A stretch of 64,000 nt of DNA from Collinsella sp. TM10-22 (GCF_003466125.1 NZ_QSOC01000001.1:297632-361631); one strand, 5' to 3'; shown: positions 33,861 to 43,719, numbered from the stretch's first letter. Program-made: numbers and translations. Notes: generated by a model not told the origin, from the letters alone.

Positions 33861-35105
33861 TTACTCGTGATCTTGGTAAATCTCACGCGGAGCAAGCTCC
33901 GAATGTTTGCGTTTTAAGGTCTTAGGCGCCTTATACGTGTTGCTATCGAAGTCGATGTACTCGGTCTGCTTGAGCAGACGCTCGATCATCTCCTCGTGAT
34001 CGAACAACTCCCAGGCCTCATGCACGGCATCGAGTTTAGCATGCGTCTCGGGACGGCGCGGCATAAACAGCGTGCAGCAGTCGGGAGCGGCCTCAGTCGA
34101 GATATCGAACGTACCGATCTCCTCGGCGCGCGCGATGATCTCCTGCTTGTCCGAACCGATGAGCGGACGGAACACAGGGATCTTCACGGCCTCGTTGACG
34201 GCCATGATGTTCTCGAGCGTTTGGGAGGCAACCTGCCCAAGTGATTCGCCCGTAACGATGGCCTTGGCACCCTCGATGTGTGCAATGCGCTCGGCAACCG
34301 AATACATAATCCGGCGATACATGATCACACGCAAGTTGCTGGGGCAGGTGACCGAAATCTCACGCTGGCAGTCGCCAAACGGGACTACGTACAAGCGGCC
34401 GATCTGGACACCCGGTGCAAGCGCACGGATGATGTCCTGCACCAAATACTCGCTCGTATCGGGCGTCTGCGGACGACCGGAGAAATGCACCGGCACGCAC
34501 ACCGCACCGCGACGCTCGAGCATCCAGGTCGCCACCGGAGAATCGATACCCGACGACAGCAGCGTCACGACCTTACCGGCAGAACCCACCGGCAGGCCAC
34601 CCACGCCGCGCTCGGAACGCGCATACACATAAACGCTGCCCTGGACCACCAACACATGCACCATCGCATCGGGGTCGTGCATTTGAACCTTTTTATCGGG
34701 GAAGGCCTCACACAGCACCTCGCCCACCTGACGATTGATATCAATCGAGGTGAGCTCATAGTCGGTGTTGGAGCGCTTGGCGTGCACCTTAAACGAATCG
34801 AAGGAACCAAACTCGCGCAGCGCCTTCACGGCGGCGGCGCAGTACTCCTGCGGGTCGCGGTTGGTGTGATACGCCAAAGACACACGAGCAACGCCGGGAA
34901 CGGTGCGAATGACACGCGCCGCCTCGTCGGCCTGATGCTGGTTAAAGGTCACGAGGATATAACCGGAAATTCGAGACACGGCATTCACGGAAAAGGCGGC
35001 CAAGGCCGCCTTGATGTTATCCATGAGGATATGCTCAAAATGTGCGCGGTTCTTGCCCTTCAGTCCAACCTCGTGATAGTGGACCAGGCAGACGCGAGCT
35101 GCCAT
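33861..35105 (-). CDS. thiI: tRNA 4-thiouridine synthase ThiI
   Basis: ThiI adenylates U8 of tRNA and transfers sulphur; it can also serve thiamine thiazole synthesis. The 414-residue protein has an N-terminal ferredoxin-like/THUMP region (about 1-170), the PP-loop SSGIDSPVATWML and the tail motif CCTLFMPRRPETHA. There is no C-terminal rhodanese domain, so another sulphur donor is needed, as in Bacillus. The ATG adjoins the rpoZ stop. Confidence 0.92.
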   Translation of the reverse strand: MAARVCLVHYHEVGLKGKNRAHFEHILMDNIKAALAAFSVNAVSRISGYILVTFNQHQADEAARVIRTVPGVARVSLAYHTNRDPQEYCAAAVKALREFGSFDSFKVHAKRSNTDYELTSIDINRQVGEVLCEAFPDKKVQMHDPDAMVHVLVVQGSVYVYARSERGVGGLPVGSAGKVVTLLSSGIDSPVATWMLERRGAVCVPVHFSGRPQTPDTSEYLVQDIIRALAPGVQIGRLYVVPFGDCQREISVTCPSNLRVIMYRRIMYSVAERIAHIEGAKAIVTGESLGQVASQTLENIMAVNEAVKIPVFRPLIGSDKQEIIARAEEIGTFDISTEAAPDCCTLFMPRRPETHAKLDAVHEAWELFDHEEMIERLLKQTEYIDFDSNTYKAPKTLKRKHSELAPREIYQDHE

Positions 35106-35387
35106 TTAGGCTTCAGCAACCTTGTGGCCGAGCGCCTTCTCGTAACGAGCCTCATCGTAAGAGATGTCGCCATCGACAATCTCGTCCATAGCCATCGAGA
35201 TAGTATCGGCACCGGAAAGCCCGATGGTGATGTCATCGACATCCTGGACGGCAAGCACGCGATTGTGCTGGCCACGCAGCATGCTATTGATGTCGCAGGC
35301 GCGCTTGGAGGCAAGCGAAGCGAGCAGGAAGCGGTTGTGATCGGTCTTCTCCAGAAGATCGTCAATGCAAGGCTTTACAACGGACAC
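35106..35387 (-). CDS. rpoZ: DNA-directed RNA polymerase omega subunit
   Basis: The 93-residue protein shows the omega pattern: CIDDLLEKTDHNRFLLASLA, ASKRACDINSMLRG and, at the C-terminus, ISYDEARYEKALG. It assists assembly of the beta' subunit. Start GTG 35387 with GAGG upstream. It follows gmk by 5 nt; gmk-rpoZ is a conserved pair. Confidence 0.93.
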   Translation of the reverse strand: MSVVKPCIDDLLEKTDHNRFLLASLASKRACDINSMLRGQHNRVLAVQDVDDITIGLSGADTISMAMDEIVDGDISYDEARYEKALGHKVAEA

Positions 35388-35392
35388 GGACC

Positions 35393-35962
35393 TCAGATCC
35401 TTTCATGCATATCGAGAACGCGAACGAGCTCATCGGTCGCGCGGTCGAGATCGTCATTAACCACGACGTCGTCGTAGCGGTCGGCAAGGGCAAGCTCATC
35501 GGCGGCGTTTGCCATGCGCAGCTCAATCGTCTCGGGCGTCTCGGTACCGCGACCGACTAGACGCTCGCGGAGCACCTCAAGCGAAGGCGGCTTGATAAAA
35601 ATCAGCACGGCCTCGGGGAAACGCTCCTTCACCTGCAGGGCGCCCTGGACATCGATCTCCAAAATCAGTGACGCGCCCGAGGCGAGCTTGGATGTGACCT
35701 CGCTCACCAACGTGCCGTAGCAGTTACCGTGGACCTCGGCCCATTCAACAAACTCACCGTTTGCCACGCGGCGGTCGAACTCCTCGCGCGTCAGAAAAAA
35801 GTAGTTGACGCCGTCGACCTCACCTTTGCGTGGTGCTCGCGTGGTAGCCGAAACCGTCAGGCCCAGGTTCGAGCGGAGCTCGCGCACACGAGTGACGAGC
35901 GTGCCCTTGCCTGCGCCTGACGGTCCAGAAATCACAAAGAGCTTGGAATCCTGAACGCTCAC
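35393..35962 (-). CDS. gmk: Guanylate kinase
   Basis: GMP kinase for GTP/dGTP synthesis. The 189-residue protein has P-loop GPSGAGKGT, TTRAPRKGEVDGVNYFFLT, and the GASLILEIDVQGALQVKERF segment. GTG 35962 adjoins the mihF stop, so the genes are coupled. Confidence 0.95.
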   Translation of the reverse strand: MSVQDSKLFVISGPSGAGKGTLVTRVRELRSNLGLTVSATTRAPRKGEVDGVNYFFLTREEFDRRVANGEFVEWAEVHGNCYGTLVSEVTSKLASGASLILEIDVQGALQVKERFPEAVLIFIKPPSLEVLRERLVGRGTETPETIELRMANAADELALADRYDDVVVNDDLDRATDELVRVLDMHERI

Positions 35963-36271
35963 TTATTTGGTCAGCTGCTCGAGGAGCTGCTCGCGCTGAC
36001 GGACGCCGAGGCCCTGGACGCGACGGGTAGCGGAGATACCGAGCTCCTCCATGATCTTGGCGGCCTTGGCCTTGCCATAACCAGGGAGAGACTCGATGAG
36101 GGTGGAAACCTTCATGCGGGAAGCGATGGGATCATCGGAGTTGAGCACGGACTCGAGGGACTTCTCGCCCTTCTTGATCTGCTCGCGAAGCTCAGCGCGG
36201 GCGTGACGTGCGGCAGCAGCCTTCTCAAGTGCCTGCTTGCGCTGCTCGTCGGTAAGCTGAGGGAGTGCCAT
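35963..36271 (-). CDS. mihF: Actinobacterial integration host factor (mIHF)
   Basis: mIHF is a nucleoid-associated, DNA-bending protein specific to Actinomycetota and unrelated to the HU/IHF family. The 102-residue protein begins MALPQLTDEQRKQALEKAA and has the helix-two-turn-helix DNA-binding segment with LIESLPGYGKAKAAKIMEEL and GLGVRQREQLLEQL. Its presence, and the mihF-gmk-rpoZ order, support an actinobacterial host. Start ATG 36271 with TTGGAGG upstream. Confidence 0.93.
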   Translation of the reverse strand: MALPQLTDEQRKQALEKAAAARHARAELREQIKKGEKSLESVLNSDDPIASRMKVSTLIESLPGYGKAKAAKIMEELGISATRRVQGLGVRQREQLLEQLTK

Positions 36272-36409
36272 TCGAACCTCCAAATAGTTGGGTTATATCT
36301 GATGCAGTAATTGGCATTTTAGCACGTCAAACGCACTAAATGCCCAATCGACGGCTCCATAGATTAGACGATACCTACGAAAAGTGCAATATGCGGAGGT
36401 CAAAGTTAA

Positions 36410-36465
36410 GCCCCTGACCTGCGATTCCACACAAAGGGTAGGAAAGTTTTCGCAGGTACAGGGGC
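36410..36465 (-). terminator. Large hairpin downstream of pyrF
   Basis: GCCCCTG-A-CCTGCGA and TCGCAGG-TA-CAGGGGC form a 14-bp stem with small bulges around a 25-nt loop that itself contains TTCC/GGAA. On the minus strand it is followed by TTAACTTTG, so it probably ends the pyr transcript, though the U-tract is poor. Its outer sequence resembles 14503-14553. Confidence 0.5.
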
Positions 36466-36511
36466 AAATTTGTGCTAATGATACCCAAAAGTGGTGACTT
36501 GAGGGAATCTT

Positions 36512-37228
36512 TTAGGCGACGTTTTCGACCAGCTCGGCAACAATAGCGTCAAAGGCGGCAACCGGATCGTCGGCACCGGTAATGGGACGGCCCACCACAA
36601 TGTGGCTTGCACCACGCTCGATAGCCTGGGAAGGCGTCGCCACACGAGACTGGTCACCAAGAGCGGCACCCATCGGACGCACACCCGGAGTAACGATCAG
36701 GGCATCGGGACCCAGCAGCTCACGCATGTCGTGAGCCTCCATCGGCGAGCACACGATGCCATCGATGCCGTTGGCCTGAGCGAGCTTTGCCAGGCGGACG
36801 GCCTCCTCGGCCACAGGCGACTCGACGCCGATCTCGCTCAAGGCATCCTGATTCATGCTCGTGAGCACGGTGATGGCGACGAGCTTGGCGCGGTCCTCGC
36901 GCGCCTCCTCGGCACCCTCACGGCAGGCGGCGAGCATAGCACCCGAACCCAAGCCGTGAACCGAAAGCAGGTCGGCACCGGCAAGCGAGGCCGAGCGGGC
37001 GGCACCGCGAACCTGATGCGGAATATCATGGAACTTAAGGTCAAGGAAGACCTTAAAACCCAGGCCCTTGAACGTCTTGACGATCTCGGGACCCTCGGCG
37101 TAATAGAGCGTCATGCCCACCTTGAGCCAGGCGGCATGGCCCGAAAGCTCATGGGCGAGCTCGAGCGCACGCTCACGGTCGCAGTCGAGGGCGACGATAA
37201 CACGGTCGCGGGCATCGGTCTCTAGCAT
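36512..37228 (-). CDS. pyrF: Orotidine 5'-phosphate decarboxylase
   Basis: Last step of UMP synthesis. The 238-residue TIM barrel has the catalytic K-x-DxxxxD/H segment in FLDLKFHDIPHQV, VTPGVRPMG and the phosphate loop VGRPITGADDP. Its ATG overlaps the pyrD stop. Last gene of the pyr operon in this window. Confidence 0.95.
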   Translation of the reverse strand: MLETDARDRVIVALDCDRERALELAHELSGHAAWLKVGMTLYYAEGPEIVKTFKGLGFKVFLDLKFHDIPHQVRGAARSASLAGADLLSVHGLGSGAMLAACREGAEEAREDRAKLVAITVLTSMNQDALSEIGVESPVAEEAVRLAKLAQANGIDGIVCSPMEAHDMRELLGPDALIVTPGVRPMGAALGDQSRVATPSQAIERGASHIVVGRPITGADDPVAAFDAIVAELVENVA

Positions 37229-38145
37229 TCGAAAGCACCTACCAGCTCGTTGATGTCCTTCACGCCCTGGGACTCAGCCCAAGCCTCGAGCTCATGCGCG
37301 ATCTTGAGCGAAGCACACGGATCGACAAAGTTGGCCATGCCGACCGACACGCAGGTGGCACCGGCCAGGATAAACTCAGCCGCATCCTCGCCGGTCATGA
37401 CACCGCCGACACCGTTGATGGGGATATCGACGGCCTGGGCAACCTCCCAGACCATGCGCACGGCGATGTGGTGGCACAGCGGGCCCGAAAGGCCGCCCTT
37501 GGGCTTGGCCACGCGGGACTTACGGGTATGGACGTCGATGGCCATGCCCTGAATGGAGTTGATGACCGAAAGGCCGTCGGCGCCGGCAGCCTCGAGGGCC
37601 TTGGCGATCTCGGCGACGTTGACCGGCGCCATCTTCACGAACAGCGGCTTATCGGTCACCTTGCGGCAGGCAGCCATAACGGAAGAGGCGCCCTCGGGCG
37701 TGGAGCCCATGGCGGCACCGCCAGCGGCGATATTAGGGCAGCTCACGTTGATCTCGTAGCCGGCAGCCCAAGGGCACAGCTCGACATACATCTCGAGTGC
37801 GCGGACAAACTCGTCAACAGAGTGACCGGCAACCTGGCAGATGACCTGGCAGCCGTCCTTGGAAAGCTGCTCCAGCCAAGGGCCGGACTCACGGGCAAAG
37901 GCGGCCACGCCGGGGTTCTGAAGGCCCACCGAGTTGATCATACCGCCGGGGATCTCGGCCATACGGGGTGCGGGGTTGCCGGGCCAGGGCTCGGCAGCGC
38001 AGCCCTTGGTGGTGATGGCGCCCAGCTGGGAAACATCGAAGAAGTTCTGGAACTGCCAGCCGTAACCAAAAGTGCCGGCTGCGGTGTTGATGGGGTTTTG
38101 CATCTTGACGCCGCCGAAATCGACGGCCATGTTCACGGTACCCAC
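37222..38145 (-). CDS. pyrD: Dihydroorotate dehydrogenase B, catalytic subunit
   Basis: Class 1B enzyme oxidising dihydroorotate with NAD via PyrK. FMN-binding barrel with NPINTAAGTFGYG, the catalytic-cysteine segment YEINVSCPNIAAGG, and IPINGVGGVMTGEDA near the C-terminus. GTG 38145, overlapping the pyrK stop by 1 nt, gives MGTVNMAVDFGGVKMQNP; the internal ATG 38130 is an alternative. A longer frame enters pyrK and is rejected. Confidence 0.93.
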   Translation of the reverse strand: MGTVNMAVDFGGVKMQNPINTAAGTFGYGWQFQNFFDVSQLGAITTKGCAAEPWPGNPAPRMAEIPGGMINSVGLQNPGVAAFARESGPWLEQLSKDGCQVICQVAGHSVDEFVRALEMYVELCPWAAGYEINVSCPNIAAGGAAMGSTPEGASSVMAACRKVTDKPLFVKMAPVNVAEIAKALEAAGADGLSVINSIQGMAIDVHTRKSRVAKPKGGLSGPLCHHIAVRMVWEVAQAVDIPINGVGGVMTGEDAAEFILAGATCVSVGMANFVDPCASLKIAHELEAWAESQGVKDINELVGAFEC

Positions 38146-38936
38146 TAGAAGACCACCACCTTGGAAGCATCGAACACGGGGCCGCACATGCAGGCGCCCT
38201 TCATACCGTCAACCGTCTCGACGTTACAGGTGTTGCAGGCGCCAAAGCCGCAGCTCATCATGCGCTCAAGCGACACCTCGCAGTACACACCGGCCTCGGC
38301 GGCAGCGGCGGCGACCTTCTTCATCATGACGGCGGGACCGCAGCTGGCGACATAGTCGTAGCCACCCTCGCCAAGCAGCTCGGCGGCCGGATCGGTGCAA
38401 AAACCATGCGTGCCAAGCGAGCCGTCGTCGGTGCATACATTAACCGTGGCGCCCAACGCGCGGAACTCATCGATACCCACGGCCTTGGACGCGGTGCCAA
38501 AGCCCAGACACACGTCGACGGCCACACCCTGCTCGGCAAGCATGCCCGCCAGGCAGAGCACGGGCGGGACACCGATGCCGCCCGCCACGAGCAGCGCCTT
38601 CTTGGCGCCCTCGGGCACCAGCCAGCCGCGACCGCCAGGGCCCAGCAGGTTAGAAGTGGAACCAGAGGCCATCTGCGACAGACGGCGGGTGTCGTCGCCC
38701 ACGACGGTGTACCACAGCTCGACGGTGCCGGCCTGGGCGTCGGCGCGATAGAAGCTCAGGGGCACGCGAAGCAGCGAGGACGCATCGCCGGGCACGGCGA
38801 TGTTCACAAACTGACCGGGCTTGAGCGCACTTGCAAGCTTGGGGGCCGAGATTACGAGCGAGAAGATGCCCTCGGCGATCTCCTGGTTCGAGACGACCTC
38901 GAAGTCGTGCATGCGTGCAGTGGAAGGTGTGGGCAT
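38145..38936 (-). CDS. pyrK: Dihydroorotate dehydrogenase B, electron transfer subunit
   Basis: PyrK carries FAD and a [2Fe-2S] cluster and passes electrons from PyrD to NAD. The 263-residue protein shows the FAD segment RVPLSFYRAD, the NAD-binding LLVAGGIGVPP and a C-terminal cluster of cysteines (CGFGACNTCNVET ... ACMCGP). Together with PyrD it forms the heterotetrameric class 1B enzyme of anaerobes and facultative Gram-positives. Confidence 0.93.
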   Translation of the reverse strand: MPTPSTARMHDFEVVSNQEIAEGIFSLVISAPKLASALKPGQFVNIAVPGDASSLLRVPLSFYRADAQAGTVELWYTVVGDDTRRLSQMASGSTSNLLGPGGRGWLVPEGAKKALLVAGGIGVPPVLCLAGMLAEQGVAVDVCLGFGTASKAVGIDEFRALGATVNVCTDDGSLGTHGFCTDPAAELLGEGGYDYVASCGPAVMMKKVAAAAAEAGVYCEVSLERMMSCGFGACNTCNVETVDGMKGACMCGPVFDASKVVVF

Positions 38937-38983
38937 AGACGCTCCAATCCCCCATGCGGTTGCATGGTCAAAACGAACAGAAA

Positions 38984-39008
38984 GCGCGGCACCGCAAGGG
39001 CACCGCGC
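38984..39008 (-). terminator. Hairpin in the pyrC-pyrK gap (possible attenuating terminator)
   Basis: GCGCGGTGCC/GGTGCCGCGC forms a 10-bp stem (two G-T pairs) with a 5-nt loop, followed by TTTCTGTTCGTTTTG on the minus strand. It is the only large gap inside the pyr operon and may lower pyrK-D-F expression or stabilise an mRNA end. Confidence 0.4.
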
Positions 39009-39028
39009 ACAAAAGCGATAAGGCTATG

Positions 39029-40301
39029 CTAGCAGATGCAGCCGTCGGCGAGCGTCTGCTTACCGCCGACAAACACATCGGTGGCACGACCGGTGAGCGT
39101 GCGGCCGGCAAAACCGGAGTTCTCGGCGCGCGACTCGTAACCGTCCTCGCCGACCGTCCAAGTGGCGGACGTGTCGAACACGGTCAGGTCGGCGACGGAG
39201 CCCACCTTGACCTGAACCTGGTCGAGACCCAGGATCTCACGCGGTTTGATGGCCATGAGCTCGACCATGCGGCCCATGCTCATCTTGCCCGTATTGACCA
39301 GCTCGGTGAGCACGAGCGACAGCGAAGTCTCGAGGCCGATCATGCCAAAAGGTGCAAGCTCGAACTCGCGGGCCTTCTCCCACGGGGTGTGGGGAGCGTG
39401 ATCGGTGACGATAACGTCGACGGTGCCGTCGATGACGCCCTGACGGATGGCCTCGGCGTCCTCCTCGGTACGCAGCGGCGGATTGACCTTGAGCGAGGTG
39501 TTGTAGGTCTCGTCCAGGTCGTTCTCGGTCAGGAACATGTGGTGCGGGGTGGCCTCGCAGGTAACCTGAACGCCAGCGGCCTTACCGGCACGCACGATCT
39601 CCAGGCCATGGGCGGTGGAGATGTGCTGGATGTGCAGCTTGGCACCGGTCAGCTTGGCAATCTCGATGTCGCGGGCGATCTGGAGCTCCTCGCCGGCAGC
39701 CGGCCAGCCCTCGAGAGCCAGACGGGTCGAGACCTTGCCCTCATTGATCTGGCCGTGGCCGACCAGGTCCTCGTCCTGGCAGTGGCTCATAAAGACCTTG
39801 CCGAACATCTTGCCGTAGTCCATGCAGCGGCGGAGCATGCCCGCGCCCTGCACGCCGCGACCGTCGTCGGTGAAGGCGACGGCGCCGTGGGCGACCATAT
39901 CGCCCATCTCGGACATGGCCTCGCCCTTAAGACCGCGGGTCATGGCGCCCGACGGATAGACGCGGCAGTGACCGACCTCGGCAGCACGGGACTTGACGAA
40001 CTCCACGACGGTGCCGTTATCGGTGACGGGATCGGTGTTGGGCATGGAGCACACGCCGGTAAAGCCGCCCTTGGCAGCTGCGCGGGTGCCGCTCTCGATG
40101 TCCTCTTTGACCTCGTAACCGGGCTCGCGAAGGTGAACGTGCATATCCACCAGGCCGGGGACGAGGTACTTGCCGGAAAGGTCGCGGACCTCGGCCCCCT
40201 CGACGGCGAGATTCTCGCCGACCTCGGCGATCTTGTCGCCGTCAATCAGGACGTCAACGACACCGTCAAGCTCGACGGACGGGTCGACGACGTGGGCATT
40301 C

Positions 40302-40318
<17 letters not shown>
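39029..40318 (-). CDS. pyrC: Dihydroorotase
   Basis: Zinc amidohydrolase closing carbamoyl-aspartate to dihydroorotate. The 429-residue protein is type I: metal motif DMHVHLREPG, later SHCQDEDL, IQHISTAHGLEIV and TDHAPHT. ATG 40318 with GGAGGTG upstream lies 17 nt inside the end of pyrB. A longer frame across pyrB is overlap and rejected. Confidence 0.95.
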
Positions 40319-41847
<1,529 letters not shown>

Positions 41848-41856
41848 TCACATGTC

Positions 41857-41961
41857 TTGACTGCTGACACAGTCAAAAAAAATAGATGCCCGACCGCTTA
41901 AAGCGGACCAGACACCCACAGGAAGGGCTGCTCTTTGGCAGCTATGTAATTCCATGTGGGT
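41857..41961 (-). promoter_or_regulatory. pyr operon leader with attenuator-like hairpins
   Basis: In mRNA order: a long stem ACCCACA/TGTGGGT (41961-41914) enclosing an inner GCTGC/GCAGC hairpin; then CCGCTT-T-AAGCGG (41906-41894) followed after some nucleotides by eight Ts (41882-41875), terminator-like; then TTGACTG/CAGTCAA (41876-41857), overlapping the T-run and ending shortly before the pyrR ribosome binding site. The last stem could compete with the terminator. The usual PyrR recognition loop was not recognised. Confidence 0.5.
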
Positions 41962-42224
41962 ATCTCGTACCCCTTTAATGGTCAAGGTATAGTGTAGCCA
42001 ACCTCGAGCGTAATTGCGAGCATAAATACAAAGCAATCCATAAACGGGCGCAGGCGCTCCATAAACCTATATATATTTATGGGACGAACTTGAAAACCTC
42101 GGTTCGAGCTGGCATAATCCCCTCTGCTGCACGCAAATCGGATCTACGTCCAGGGCCGTGGCGTGCGCACTATCGCCAAAAGAGGAATATCTCTGTGTAG
42201 ATTGCGCACAGGGAGCGACTTCTG

Positions 42225-42233
42225 TGCTATAGT
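42225..42233 (+). promoter_or_regulatory. rpmB promoter, extended -10
   Basis: TGCTATAGT (TG-N-TATAGT) 55 nt upstream of the rpmB ATG. TTGCGC lies 20 nt upstream, too far for a standard -35. The same GTGCTATAGT occurs upstream of rpsT. Confidence 0.55.
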
Positions 42234-42287
42234 TCAGGCTTGTTTGTTAACGCGACATGTTCGTTTGTCGCCCAAGGAGGGTCAGTT

Positions 42288-42476
42288 ATGTCCAAAGTTT
42301 GCGAAGTTTGCGGTAAGCACCCCGTTGCCGGTCGCTCCATCAGCCACTCTCACCGCGTCACCAACCGTAAGTTCCGCCCCAACATCCAGCGCGTCTACGT
42401 CGTCGTCGATGGTCACCGTCGCAAGATGAACGTTTGCTCCACCTGCCTCAAGTCCGGCAAGGTTGCGCGCTCCTAA
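42288..42476 (+). CDS. rpmB: 50S ribosomal protein L28, zinc-binding form
   Basis: The 62-residue protein begins MSKVCEVCGKHPVAGRSISH and keeps C5, C8, C49 and C52 as a zinc ribbon (the C+ paralogue type). ATG 42288 is preceded by AAGGAGG. It is a single-gene unit with its own promoter and terminator, and one of only three plus-strand genes here. Confidence 0.96.
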   Translation: MSKVCEVCGKHPVAGRSISHSHRVTNRKFRPNIQRVYVVVDGHRRKMNVCSTCLKSGKVARS

Positions 42477-42546
42477 ATAAGGTCTTACCAACAAGTACCT
42501 CGGACTCTCCGGGTCAAAGACCTCGCGTTCACATAGAACTTACCAA

Positions 42547-42576
42547 GGGCGTCCTCCCCTACGGAGGGCGCCCTTT
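42547..42576 (+). terminator. rpmB terminator
   Basis: GGGCGTCCTCC-CCTAC-GGAGGGCGCCC with TTTT immediately after; a strong intrinsic terminator 70 nt beyond the stop codon. The left REP-like repeat of the transposase element begins 5 nt later. Confidence 0.85.
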
Positions 42577-42580
42577 TGCA

Positions 42581-42634
42581 CTCATTGGGGACAGACTTAC
42601 ATAAGTGTTTTCACGCATTGGGGACAGACTTAGA
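42581..42634. repeat. Left REP-like terminal repeats of the transposase element
   Basis: Two tandem 33-bp units, each starting CATTGGGGACAGACTTA (42583 and 42616), separated by CATAAGTGTTTTCACG. The 52-nt block from 42581 matches the reverse complement of the block near 43610-43661 with few differences. A further degenerate piece (ATGAGCGCTTTC) follows to about 42645. Confidence 0.8.
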
Positions 42635-42702
42635 TGAGCGCTTTCCTAAGCTCGCAGCGCATCGATGAACTCACGGCGTTTCGATCGGCCCCAATCCATA
42701 CC

Positions 42703-43479
42703 TCACGCCGCCTCTTTCCAGCCTGTGGTGGCCTTGGTTACGCTCGTAGCGCCGATACCGGTGATACGGGCAATTTGCTTGACCGTGAGATGCGCCCGCC
42801 TGAGCCTCAGCAGACACGCATCACGTTCGGGACGAGGCAGGGCCTTGAGCAGCGCAGGATCTATGCTCGGCAACACTTCGTGCGCGACGGCAAGGGCATC
42901 CTCATCGGGGATCCGCCGGCGTGGAAGAACCCCCACTGACCAGATGCGCCCAGCAACTTCCTTGAGATGCTCGCAATAGCAACGGGAGCCTCCGACAATA
43001 TCGAGCATGGGGGCCGCATCGCAGATATCAAAGGGATCATAGCCCAGCTGATATGCCTTGTAGCTTGACCAGCGGTATGCCTCGAGTGAGTCGAGCGCAC
43101 CTTTCACGGGATTGAGATGAATATAGTCGAGCAGCTGCACCGCCTGCGTGTCCGTCTCAACAGCGACCCGCGAATAGCGATTGTCAAACAGATGGCCCGT
43201 TCTTCCCGTTTTCCCATTGAAATACTTAGCATACGCCGTCAGTGCGCACTGCATTGCCTTTGAAAGGTTGTCATATGGGTCATCAACCATCAAATGGAAG
43301 TGGTTGTCCATAAGGCACCAAGCCAACACCGCCACTTTATGACGCGCAAACCTGTCCGAGATGTCCGATAAGAAACGATAACGGTCGGAATCATCTTCAA
43401 AAATAATCTGTTTGGAGTTGCCACGGTCAAAGACGTGGTAATAGCCGGTGAGCGAAACGGCGCGGGCACATCGGGGCAT
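42703..43479 (-). CDS. REP-associated tyrosine transposase (Y1/HUH family)
   Basis: The 258-residue protein has the HUH motif in WCLMDNHFHLMV (His-x-His), the catalytic tyrosine in LDYIHLNPVKGAL, and the GYYHVFDRGNSKQIIFEDD N-terminus of the TnpREP family. The C-terminal 60 residues (LTVKQIARITGIGATSVTKA) form a helix-turn-helix, as in several RAYT proteins. It would nick and rejoin single-stranded REP hairpins. ATG 43479 is preceded by AAAGGAG; the upstream TTG is less likely. The frame is complete, so the enzyme may be active. Confidence 0.9.
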   Translation of the reverse strand: MPRCARAVSLTGYYHVFDRGNSKQIIFEDDSDRYRFLSDISDRFARHKVAVLAWCLMDNHFHLMVDDPYDNLSKAMQCALTAYAKYFNGKTGRTGHLFDNRYSRVAVETDTQAVQLLDYIHLNPVKGALDSLEAYRWSSYKAYQLGYDPFDICDAAPMLDIVGGSRCYCEHLKEVAGRIWSVGVLPRRRIPDEDALAVAHEVLPSIDPALLKALPRPERDACLLRLRRAHLTVKQIARITGIGATSVTKATTGWKEAA

Positions 43480-43607
43480 AGCCTCTCCTTTCAAAACTGT
43501 ACAGGCAACACCTAAAAGGAGAGACGCAACGCGAAATGCTGAGCCTGTAACCTATTTATATCCAATGAGCGGCAATAACAGGCCCAGAACGGCAAAATGG
43601 CAAAACG

Positions 43608-43661
43608 ATGTCTGTCCCAAATGAGTGAAAGCACTCATGTAAGCCTGTCCCCAATGAGCGG
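43608..43661. repeat. Right REP-like terminal repeats of the transposase element
   Basis: Inverse of the left block: TGTCTGTCCC ... CCTGTCCCCAATGAG. It contains a perfect hairpin ATGAGTG-AAAG-CACTCAT at 43621-43638, the likely structured recognition site of the transposase. Confidence 0.8.
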
Positions 43662-43689
43662 GGCGATGCAGCAGAAAGATTGTTTTAGT

Positions 43690-43719
43690 TGAAACGTTTC
43701 ATTTTGTTGAAGCGTTTTA
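43690..43719 (+). promoter_or_regulatory. Two LacI/CcpA-type operators upstream of adhE
   Basis: TGAAACGTTTCA (43690-43701) is a perfect 12-bp palindrome with the AAACGTTT core typical of LacI-family operators; TGAAGCGTTTTA (43708-43719) is a second, imperfect copy. Centres are 18 bp apart. They lie about 50 bp upstream of the -10, a position compatible with activation or with repression by looping. Confidence 0.6.

Larger units (their letters stand above)
42581..43661. mobile_element. RAYT element: REP-associated transposase with inverted terminal repeats
   Basis: About 1.08 kb: inverted REP-like blocks enclose a single HUH transposase gene on the minus strand. No target-site duplication is visible, as expected for HUH single-strand transposition. 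It lies between rpmB and adhE, both intact, so insertion was neutral. RAYT-type transposases are usually domesticated, single-copy and associated with dispersed REP palindromes; GGGGACAG is a typical REP core for one RAYT group (from memory). Confidence 0.75.

Noticed and set aside
42095..42125. GGTTCGAG sequence reminiscent of a tRNA T-arm
   Set aside because: No acceptor, D or anticodon stems could be folded around it.
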